Shown here in pieces: positions 1 through 5,706 of a stretch of 7,193 bases of DNA; position 1 is the first letter of the stretch; the number at the start of each line of letters is the position of its first letter. A program made the position numbers and the translations under genes. The notes below the pieces were generated by a model that had not been told where the DNA came from, did not search any database, and saw nothing but the letters and a program-made list of their open reading frames with translations. This DNA comes from Hyphomicrobiales bacterium (lineage in GTDB: Bacteria > Pseudomonadota > Alphaproteobacteria > Rhizobiales > Aestuariivirgaceae), in the NCBI GenBank assembly GCA_020029455.1, contig JAIBJH010000137.1, positions 1 through 7,193 on the forward strand, in the 5' to 3' direction.

Positions 1-4
1 AATC

Positions 5-1045
5 ATGAAACGCAACGGATTTCTCGGTGGACTGCTCGGTGTTTTGCTGTGGTCGAGCCCAGCCTTGGCCGACTCGATCGCCATCTCCAACTGGGACGGC
101 TACATGCCCAAGGACATGGCCGAGAAGTTCAAGGCGGCAACGGGCCTTGACCTCGAAGTTGCCGTCCACGCCACCAATGAGGAGATCATGGGCAAGGTCA
201 CGGCCTCCGGCGGCGAAGGCTTCGACGTTCTGTTCGTGTCATCGCCCTTTGCCGAGGCCCTCAACAAGCTGCAGCTTCTCACCCCCATTGATCCCGCCAA
301 GATTCCCAATCTCAAGAACCTCTATCCGGAAGCAACCCAGCTGCAGCACGATCCGGGCAATACTTTCTCGGTTCCTTACGCCTGGGGCACCACCGGTCTT
401 TGCTACCGCTCCGATGTCGTGAAGGCTGAGCCCACAAGCTGGAATGATCTGCTTTCGCCCACCGACGACATCAAGGGCAAGACCACCATGCTCGCAACTG
501 ACCGCTGGCTGATGGCAGCAGGCTTCCTGGCCGGTGGCATGTCAGTCAATACCGCGGACCAAGCGAGCCTTGACAAGGTGCGCGACCAACTGATCGCCAC
601 CAAGAAAACCCTTCTCGCCTATGATGATACCACCTTCTATTCCAAGCTCGTCTCCGGCGAGGCGGCACTCGTGCATGCCTGGGACGGCTGGTGCAACTAC
701 GGCATCGCCGAGAATGACAAGATCAAATATGTCGTGCCGAAGGAAGGCTCCGACCTCTGGGTCGATACGATGGTCATCACCAAGGCGGCAAAGAATCCCG
801 ATGGCGCCGCCAAGTTCATTGATTTCGTGCTAAGCGCCGACAATGGCAAATGGGTGGTCGAGAACATCATGTACAAGACTCCCAATAAGGCAGGCATGGA
901 TGCCATCGACAAATCCATGCTGGAGAAATACCCCAACATGGCGATCGCTCCTGCGGACCTCTTGAAATACGAGCAGCTCCGCGATCTTGGCGATGGCATG
1001 AAGGCCTTCTCCAAGACCGTCTCCGAAATCATGGCGGCGAAATAA
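5..1045 (+). CDS. PotD-like periplasmic substrate-binding protein of a polyamine-type ABC importer
   Basis: Soluble receptor that should capture a small cationic ligand in the periplasm and deliver it to the permeases encoded directly downstream. The protein has 346 residues, close to E. coli PotD (about 348). Residues 1-22 form a signal peptide: a basic start (MKR), a hydrophobic core, and an ALA cleavage site before D23. The mature protein opens with SNWDGYMP, the family's first-strand motif (NWxxYxP in PotD). Other family landmarks are PYAWGTTG near 125, the HAWDGW segment at 224-229, LWVD at 251-254 and YKTPN at 290-294. From memory of PotD, W226, W252, D254 and Y290 match amine-contacting positions, but the E171 equivalent appears to be Leu and the Y85 equivalent Pro, so the ligand may not be spermidine or putrescine. 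C133 and C230 could form a periplasmic disulfide. The ATG at 5 is the only sensible start; its upstream region lies outside the window. The family call is firm, the ligand unknown. Confidence 0.93.
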   Translation: MKRNGFLGGLLGVLLWSSPALADSIAISNWDGYMPKDMAEKFKAATGLDLEVAVHATNEEIMGKVTASGGEGFDVLFVSSPFAEALNKLQLLTPIDPAKIPNLKNLYPEATQLQHDPGNTFSVPYAWGTTGLCYRSDVVKAEPTSWNDLLSPTDDIKGKTTMLATDRWLMAAGFLAGGMSVNTADQASLDKVRDQLIATKKTLLAYDDTTFYSKLVSGEAALVHAWDGWCNYGIAENDKIKYVVPKEGSDLWVDTMVITKAAKNPDGAAKFIDFVLSADNGKWVVENIMYKTPNKAGMDAIDKSMLEKYPNMAIAPADLLKYEQLRDLGDGMKAFSKTVSEIMAAK

Positions 1046-1046
1046 T

Positions 1047-1892
1047 TTGCGTGACCGCAATTGGCTGCTCGTGGCCCCGGGAGTCCTATGGCTCCTGGGG
1101 CTCATGGTTGTGCCATGCCTTCTGATCTTCCTGCTCGCCTTCTTTGAGCGCGGCACCTATGGTGGCATCGATTGGAATGCGCCCACATTCGAAAACCTTA
1201 GGCGCGCCGCCGATCCGCTCTATCTCACAATTTTCTGGGATAGCGCGCGCATTGCCTTGCTGGCTGCCGTTCTTGCTCTGTTGATCGGCTATCCGGCGGC
1301 CTACGCAATTTCAAAAGCACAGGAGAAATATCAGACGGCATTGCTGTTTCTCGCCATGCTGCCCTTCTGGACCAACTATCTGATCCGCACCTATGCCTGG
1401 ATTGTGCTGCTCAATCCTGCAGGGCTCATCAACACGCAACTGATGCATCTGGGCCTTGTAAAGGAACCGCTACCGCTGCTCTACAATGAATTCGCCGTGG
1501 TGTTGGGCCTAGTCTACAACTACACGCCCTTTGTCATTCTCGCGGTCTATTCATCGCTCCAGCGCATGGACCCCAGCCTGCCCGAAGCCTCCCGCGATCT
1601 GGGGGCTGGGGCATGGACAACTTTCTTCCGCATTACCTTGCCGCTGACTGCCGCTGGCGTGGCAGCAGGCGCTGTATTTGTCTTCGTCTTGTCGATCGGC
1701 AATTTCATCACGCCGGACTTGTTGGGCGGCGGCAAGCTGCAGATGGTCGGGAACCTGATTTACGATCAATTCTTGACGGCGCGGGATTGGCCCTTTGGCG
1801 CAACGCTGTCCGGCCTTCTCATCGCCATAATGATGTTGCTGCTCTTTGCCCAGGCAGTGGCAGCAAACCGCGCAGGAGGCCGCCATGCCTAG
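1047..1892 (+). CDS. PotB-like ABC transporter permease
   Basis: Inner-membrane permease, one half of the transmembrane channel of the amine importer. It has 281 residues with six likely membrane segments, near residues 7-32, 67-89, 98-122, 147-170, 200-222 and 252-273. The EAA loop that docks the ATPase is clear: E180-A-S-R-D-L-G186, then FFRITLPL ending at 200. The best start is TTG at 1047, one base after the stop of the binding-protein gene. It gives a normal PotB N-terminus (a few charged residues, then WLLVAPGVLWLL), and no in-frame ATG lies before the first membrane segment. No strong Shine-Dalgarno precedes it, so translation probably depends on reinitiation from the upstream gene. 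It shares 8 bp with the next gene. A PotB-type role is secure; whether it serves a polyamine or another amine is not known. Confidence 0.93.
   Translation: MRDRNWLLVAPGVLWLLGLMVVPCLLIFLLAFFERGTYGGIDWNAPTFENLRRAADPLYLTIFWDSARIALLAAVLALLIGYPAAYAISKAQEKYQTALLFLAMLPFWTNYLIRTYAWIVLLNPAGLINTQLMHLGLVKEPLPLLYNEFAVVLGLVYNYTPFVILAVYSSLQRMDPSLPEASRDLGAGAWTTFFRITLPLTAAGVAAGAVFVFVLSIGNFITPDLLGGGKLQMVGNLIYDQFLTARDWPFGATLSGLLIAIMMLLLFAQAVAANRAGGRHA
1874..1879 (+). promoter_or_regulatory. Ribosome binding site that decides the start of the PotC-like gene
   Basis: AGGAGG lies inside the end of the PotB-like gene, 5 bases before the ATG at 1885. This near-perfect Shine-Dalgarno favours 1885 over the in-frame ATG at 1846, which would add 13 non-hydrophobic residues that merely read through the other gene's tail. 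Confidence 0.85.
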
Positions 1893-2658
1893 CGCACTGC
1901 GCCTTCATCTGGCGGGAACTTTCGCCTTTCTCTATCTCCCCATCATTGTGCTGATGGTGCTGTCGCTGAACAAGGCGGGCTTGCCTACGGCCTGGGGCGG
2001 TGTCTCCTTCGAGTGGTATGGCAAGCTGCTTGCGAATGACAAGGTGCTGAGCGCCGCCAGAAACTCATTCGTAGTTGCGGTCTTTGCCACATTGATTTCC
2101 ACGGTGATCGGCACCATGCTGGCTTTCGGTGTCGTCCGCGCCAAGCCGTCGGCGGCCCGGGATGCTCTGCTCTTTGCCCCCATGATCATCCCGGACATCG
2201 TTCTGGCGATTGCGCTCCTCTCCTTCTTCACGCTGATCAAGTTCAAGCTGGGTCTCCATTCCATTGTTCTGGCCCACGTAGTCTTTAACATCGCCTTTGT
2301 CTGCGCCGTGGTGCGCGCCCGCCTGCAGAGCTTTGATTGGTCGCTGGTCGAAGTCTCGCGAGATTTGGGTGCATCCGCTTCAACCACATTCCTGCGCGTG
2401 ACATTCCCGCTCGTGCTGCCGTCCATCATCGCGGCGGCATTGCTGGCCTTCACGCTGTCGATCGACGAATTCATCATCGCCTATTTCACGGCAGGTGCCG
2501 GGCAATCCTCAACCACACTCCCCATGCAGATTTACGCCATGATCCGTTTCGGCGTGACGCCTGAGATCAATGCCATGGCGACCATCATCATGTTCGTCAG
2601 TTTCCTACTGGTGCTTCTGGCCCAGCGCTTGAACCGCAATCGCATTCCCGGCATGTAA
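1885..2658 (+). CDS. PotC-like ABC transporter permease
   Basis: Second inner-membrane permease, pairing with the PotB-like subunit. From the ATG at 1885 it is 257 residues, the usual PotC size. Six membrane segments are likely, near residues 8-27, 60-84, 95-118, 126-147, 176-201 and 230-248. The EAA loop reads E156-V-S-R-D-L-G162-A, then FLRVTFPL ending at 177, followed by LSIDEFIIAYF, a sequence typical of PotC proteins. The start is set by AGGAGG at 1874-1879 and overlaps the PotB-like gene by 8 bp, so the two are translationally linked. No ATPase gene follows, which is unlike operons ordered potABCD; the ATPase may lie upstream of the window or be shared with another system. Confidence 0.93.
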   Translation: MPSALRLHLAGTFAFLYLPIIVLMVLSLNKAGLPTAWGGVSFEWYGKLLANDKVLSAARNSFVVAVFATLISTVIGTMLAFGVVRAKPSAARDALLFAPMIIPDIVLAIALLSFFTLIKFKLGLHSIVLAHVVFNIAFVCAVVRARLQSFDWSLVEVSRDLGASASTTFLRVTFPLVLPSIIAAALLAFTLSIDEFIIAYFTAGAGQSSTTLPMQIYAMIRFGVTPEINAMATIIMFVSFLLVLLAQRLNRNRIPGM

Positions 2659-2672
2659 AGACTGGATATTCT

Positions 2673-2677
2673 GGAGG
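2673..2677 (+). promoter_or_regulatory. Ribosome binding site of the glycosyltransferase gene
   Basis: GGAGG lies 5 bases before the ATG at 2683, within the 24-base gap after the PotC-like gene. This strong independent site contrasts with the SD-less, coupled starts of the two cupin genes that follow. The gap contains no terminator-like hairpin, so the gene probably belongs to the same transcript. Confidence 0.8.
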
Positions 2678-2682
2678 ACATT

Positions 2683-4044
2683 ATGGCCAAGGCCGCAAAG
2701 AAAAAGAAACTGGCTGCGAAGAAAAAGGCAGCAAAAAAATCGAAGACAAAGAAAATTGTCGCGCTATTTCCAGAAGCAGCCTTTGGGCCAGCGCTCAATT
2801 CCGTGGGCATTGGACAGGCTCTGGAGAAGCTAGGCCACAAGGTGGTTTTCCTTTCTGATCCCGGCTTTCTCGATGTCTACAAGGGCTATGGCTTCGAGGC
2901 CCATGCCGTGAACCTGTCCGAGCCCATGCCGCCCGAGGAAATGGCCAAGTTCTGGGTGGATTTCATCAACAGCCACATCCCGAACTTCCGCAAAAGTCCG
3001 TTTGACCAGATCGACAACTACGTGAAGGGCTGTTGGGAGATGATCGTCGAGACCGCCAAATGGGCCGAGAAAGACTTGCCCGGCGTGCTCGCGAAAGTGA
3101 AGCCCGATGTGATCTGCGTTGACAACGTCATCCTCTTCCCCGCCATCAAGCGCTACGCCAAGCTGAACAAGAAGCCCTGGGTGCGCGTCATCTCGTGTTC
3201 GGAGAACGAGATCGAGGACCCGGATATTCCGCCGCATCTCTCCGGCTGCGGCGAGAAGGACAAGAAGGGCTTTGCCGTTTATCGCAAGCGCTTCAATGAA
3301 GTCATCAAGCCGATCCACGACAACTTCAACACATTTCTGAAGTCCGTCGGCGAAAGGCCTTATCCGATTGGACAATTCTTTGAAGCAAGCCCACACATGA
3401 ACATCCTGCTCTATCCCAGCGCAGTGAAGTTCAAGCGCCGCCACAAGCTTTCGCCAAAGCGCTTCCAGTATTTGGAGGGCTGCGTGCGCAAGGATGCCGC
3501 ATACAAGGTGCCTACCTTCAAAGCTAACAACGACAAGGCGCTGCTCTATGTTTCCTATGGCTCGCTCGGCTCTGGCGACACCGATCTCCTGAAGCGCGTC
3601 ATCAAGGTGATCGGCAAGATGCCGGTCAGGGCACTCGTCAATGTGGGAGACTACATGGATCAGTACTCCGACATTCCGCCCAATGTGATCATTGACAAAT
3701 GGTTTCCGCAGCCTTCCGTGATCCCGCAGGTTAACGGCGTCATCCACCATGGTGGCAACAACAGCTTCACCGAATGCCTCTATTTCGGAAAGCCCGCCAT
3801 CATCATGCCCTATGTCTGGGATGGCCATGACAATGCCATCCGCGTCCAAGAGACGGGCCACGGTTACAAACTCGATCGCTACAACTGGAGCGATGATGAA
3901 CTTGCGGCGAAGATCATGGACATGCTCACCAACAAGAAGATGAAGGCGAAGCTGAAGAAGACATCAAAATCCATGCGTGCCAAGCACGGGCCCACAAAGG
4001 CCGCCAAGGTGATTGACGGGCTGATGCGCCGTCGGGCCGCTTGA
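2683..4044 (+). CDS. Family-1-type (UGT/MGT-like, GT-B fold) glycosyltransferase with lysine-rich N-terminus
   Basis: Predicted cytoplasmic enzyme of 453 residues that would transfer a sugar from a nucleotide-sugar to a small molecule; acceptor and donor are unknown. Residues 1-24 are a lysine/alanine tract (13 Lys of 24). The N-terminal Rossmann half starts at KIVALFPEA (about 24), with LEKLGHKVVFLSDPGF near 48-63 matching the family's GH-x-V-x-F pattern. The C-terminal donor-binding half carries a PSPG-like box: W340-F-P-Q343, H355-H-G-G358-N-N-S-F-T-E364, and YVWDGHDNA at 377-385, where DQ-x-x-NA is usual. The catalytic His of the common GHxxP loop appears to be absent; residues 33-37 read AFGPA there. 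The C-terminus is also basic (KKMKAKLKKTSKS, then MRRRAA). Strong Shine-Dalgarno; the stop shares one base with the next ATG. Fold and family are well supported. Catalytic activity is likely but not certain, and its job in an amine-uptake operon is unexplained. Confidence 0.85.
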   Translation: MAKAAKKKKLAAKKKAAKKSKTKKIVALFPEAAFGPALNSVGIGQALEKLGHKVVFLSDPGFLDVYKGYGFEAHAVNLSEPMPPEEMAKFWVDFINSHIPNFRKSPFDQIDNYVKGCWEMIVETAKWAEKDLPGVLAKVKPDVICVDNVILFPAIKRYAKLNKKPWVRVISCSENEIEDPDIPPHLSGCGEKDKKGFAVYRKRFNEVIKPIHDNFNTFLKSVGERPYPIGQFFEASPHMNILLYPSAVKFKRRHKLSPKRFQYLEGCVRKDAAYKVPTFKANNDKALLYVSYGSLGSGDTDLLKRVIKVIGKMPVRALVNVGDYMDQYSDIPPNVIIDKWFPQPSVIPQVNGVIHHGGNNSFTECLYFGKPAIIMPYVWDGHDNAIRVQETGHGYKLDRYNWSDDELAAKIMDMLTNKKMKAKLKKTSKSMRAKHGPTKAAKVIDGLMRRRAA

Positions 4045-4409
4045 TGCCTACCAATTTCGCCTCTTCCGCGCCCCATCTTGAAGGGCCGGCCACCTATTCT
4101 GGTCCGCTCAAGGATTGGGGCAATCAGCCTGATCCGATTGCCGGCAATTCCAAGAGCGATGGTGTGCTGCTTCACAAGGGACCCGACAACTCGCCGGAAG
4201 TGGGCCTCTGGCAAGTGACGCCCGGTACATGGCCACTTGCTATCCCGCGCGACGAGCTGTGTCACTTCGTCTCCGGCCGCGCCACCTACACCCATGAAAG
4301 CGGCGAGGTGATTGAGGTGAGGGCAGGCACCGTTGTCTTGTTTCCGGGTGGCTGGAAAGGTATCTGCACCGTGCACGAGACCATGCGCAATGTTTACATG
4401 CTGAGATGA
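4044..4409 (+). CDS. Small cupin protein A (DUF861/Cupin_3, EutQ-like)
   Basis: Single-domain beta-barrel of 121 residues, the usual length for this cupin group, whose relatives include EutQ and the cupin domains of (S)-ureidoglycine aminohydrolase; no specific reaction can be assigned. Signature positions are GLWQVTPGTW (54-63), DELCHFVSGRATYTHESGE (70-88), VLFPGGWKG (98-106) and VHETMRNVYMLR at the C-terminus. At residues 64-66 it has Pro-Leu-Ala where its neighbour has His-Cys-His, so it lacks the HxH half of the metal site proposed for the neighbour. The ATG at 4044 overlaps the glycosyltransferase stop (TGATG) and lacks a Shine-Dalgarno, implying coupled translation; a TTG three bases upstream (4041) would add one Met and is less likely. 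About 65 of 121 residues match the next protein in an ungapped hand alignment, so the pair arose by tandem duplication or encodes a heteromeric complex. Confidence 0.85.
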   Translation: MPTNFASSAPHLEGPATYSGPLKDWGNQPDPIAGNSKSDGVLLHKGPDNSPEVGLWQVTPGTWPLAIPRDELCHFVSGRATYTHESGEVIEVRAGTVVLFPGGWKGICTVHETMRNVYMLR

Positions 4410-4771
4410 CGATGAATCAGAATTCCTCCGCCCCCAATATGCGCGATCCCGCGAGCTATCCCGGCCCCTTCAAGGAGTGGGGCGTCATTCCCACCATGAT
4501 CGAGGGCGAAAGCCGCACCTCCGGCGTGGTGCTCTACAAGGGCCTTAATGGCGAAAGTGAAAGTGGTATCTGGATCGCAACGCCCGGCTATTGGCACTGC
4601 CATGTGACCAGTGACGAGTTCTGCCATTTCCTGCTGGGGCGCTGCACCTATACTCATGAATCGGGCGAGGTGATCGAAATCGTTCCCGACACGGTGGCCT
4701 TTTTCCCCAAGGGTTGGAAGGGCACCTGCTGCATCCACGAAACCATCCGCAAGGTCTATATGATCCGCTGA
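4406..4771 (+). CDS. Small cupin protein B (DUF861/Cupin_3, EutQ-like), paralogue of the preceding gene
   Basis: A 121-residue cupin, collinear with its upstream neighbour without gaps and about 54% identical by hand count. Its start overlaps the previous stop by four bases (ATGA at 4406-4409), a classic coupled arrangement; an in-frame ATG at 4412 is a weaker alternative. Motif 1 reads W63-H64-C-H66-V-T-S-D-E71, then six residues to G78. This fits the canonical metal-binding HxH(x)3-4E(x)6G spacing and suggests a bound divalent metal. Motif 2 has FFPKGWKG (99-106), with Gly where metal cupins usually carry His; H111 in the IHET segment could substitute. C65, C73, C80, C108 and C109 make it cysteine-rich for its size. 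Role unknown: a small-molecule isomerase, hydrolase or ligand-binding regulator are all possible. A link to the amine pathway rests only on operon position. Confidence 0.85.
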   Translation: MTMNQNSSAPNMRDPASYPGPFKEWGVIPTMIEGESRTSGVVLYKGLNGESESGIWIATPGYWHCHVTSDEFCHFLLGRCTYTHESGEVIEIVPDTVAFFPKGWKGTCCIHETIRKVYMIR

Positions 4772-4815
4772 TTTCAACCGTTTACGGCAGCCGGAAGCTC
4801 TGGCAGTCTCGCCCA

Positions 4816-5706
4816 ATGCAAGCCGATGAGGAAAGGATCAGGTCACTGCCGTGCTGGAAAGGTGCGGTTGCGGTTTCGATTCTGAAGGGCGGTCTCAGCA
4901 ATGCCAATTATCTGGTGAAGGATGACGTTGGCTCCCATGTGGTGCGCTTCGGCGTGGACTATCCCTTCCACCATGTGTTTCGCGCGCGGGAACTGATGGT
5001 TGCCCGCGCCGCCCATGCCGCTGGTTTTGCGCCCGAAGTGCAGTATGCAACACCAGGCACTACCGTCACCCAATACCTCGGCGCGCGTACCTACAATGGC
5101 GATGACGTACGTGCCAATGCGGCTTCAATTGGAAAACTGATCCGCCGCTTTCACGATGAAATGCCGACGCGCGTCACAGGTCCGGGCTTCATGTTCTGGG
5201 TTTTCCATGTGATCCGCGACTACGCCGCGACATTGCGCGCCGCAAACAGCCCACATATTTCAAGCCTTCCCAGATTTCTTGCAGAGGCGCGTGCTCTCGA
5301 AGCAGTTCAAGTGCCACTGCCCATCATCTTCGGGCACAATGATCTGTTGCCTAGTAATTTTCTTGATGATGGCGAGAAGCTCTGGCTCATCGATTTTGAG
5401 TATGCCGGTTTCAATACCTGCATGTTCGATCTCGCAGGTGCTGCTTCAAACGCACAGATGACAGATGATGAAAGCCTGGAGCTGCTGACATCCTACTTCG
5501 GCGGCAAACCTAGTTCGGAAATCGTCAAATCATTCGATGCCATGCAATGCGCATCGCTGTCCCGAGAAACTTTCTGGTCCATGATTTCTGCTCTTTTTCT
5601 CAACGCGCCGGGTGCCGACTATGAGGCCTATACGGCGGAAAACCTGTCTCGCTACGAGGTCGCGTTGGATCGTTACCAATCCAGGCATGGGAAGCTCAAC
5701 GCGTGA
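4816..5706 (+). CDS. Choline/ethanolamine-kinase-like phosphotransferase (APH fold)
   Basis: Cytoplasmic kinase of 296 residues that would move the gamma-phosphate of ATP to a hydroxyl on a small substrate. The N-lobe loop reads G25-G-L-S-N-A-N-Y32, very like the GGxTNxNY of LicA-type choline kinases. The catalytic (Brenner) motif is H174-N-D176-L-L-P-S-N181 with D176 as base, and the Mg-binding motif is I192-D193-F-E-Y-A-G. Both key Asp residues are present, so it should be active. Aminoglycoside resistance is unlikely given the LicA-like motifs and the operon context. The start chosen is ATG 4816, 44 bases after the cupin B stop. The open frame extends back to 4714, but that part only overlaps the cupin gene. 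No clear Shine-Dalgarno precedes 4816, and a small hairpin (4790-4804) sits just upstream. The 3' end overlaps the next gene by 4 bp, tying this kinase to the FAD oxidoreductase. The substrate (choline, ethanolamine, an N-methylated amino alcohol or other) is not determinable. Confidence 0.88.
   Translation: MQADEERIRSLPCWKGAVAVSILKGGLSNANYLVKDDVGSHVVRFGVDYPFHHVFRARELMVARAAHAAGFAPEVQYATPGTTVTQYLGARTYNGDDVRANAASIGKLIRRFHDEMPTRVTGPGFMFWVFHVIRDYAATLRAANSPHISSLPRFLAEARALEAVQVPLPIIFGHNDLLPSNFLDDGEKLWLIDFEYAGFNTCMFDLAGAASNAQMTDDESLELLTSYFGGKPSSEIVKSFDAMQCASLSRETFWSMISALFLNAPGADYEAYTAENLSRYEVALDRYQSRHGKLNA

Noticed and set aside
1846..1884. Upstream extension of the PotC-like gene to the ATG at 1846
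   Set aside because: The added 13 residues are polar, overlap the PotB-like gene's end and lack an RBS, whereas ATG 1885 has AGGAGG at ideal spacing.
1932..2477. A 181-codon minus-strand open frame opposite the PotC-like gene
   Set aside because: Low-complexity Ser/Thr/Arg-rich translation with no motif, fully inside a convincing permease gene on the other strand.
2830..3861. A 343-codon minus-strand open frame opposite the glycosyltransferase
   Set aside because: It lies wholly antisense to a gene with clear family motifs and a strong RBS. Its translation shows no recognisable domain, and long antisense frames are common in GC-rich coding DNA.
4790..4804. Possible rho-independent terminator after cupin B
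   Set aside because: The stem is only 6 bp with a G-U pair and is followed by a C-rich sequence rather than a T-run.
4714..4815. Upstream extension of the kinase gene to the ATG at 4714
   Set aside because: The extension reads the cupin B C-terminal region out of frame and gives non-family sequence; kinase-like sequence begins just after ATG 4816.
4394..4816. A 140-codon minus-strand open frame opposite cupin B, and a 165-codon one at 3879-4376 opposite cupin A
   Set aside because: Both mirror the paralogous cupin genes and resemble each other only because the sense genes do; no RBS or family match.
4816..5706. Aminoglycoside-resistance phosphotransferase
   Set aside because: The shared APH fold motifs are present, but the GGLSNANY loop is choline-kinase-like and the gene sits in a metabolic operon with no mobile-element or resistance context.
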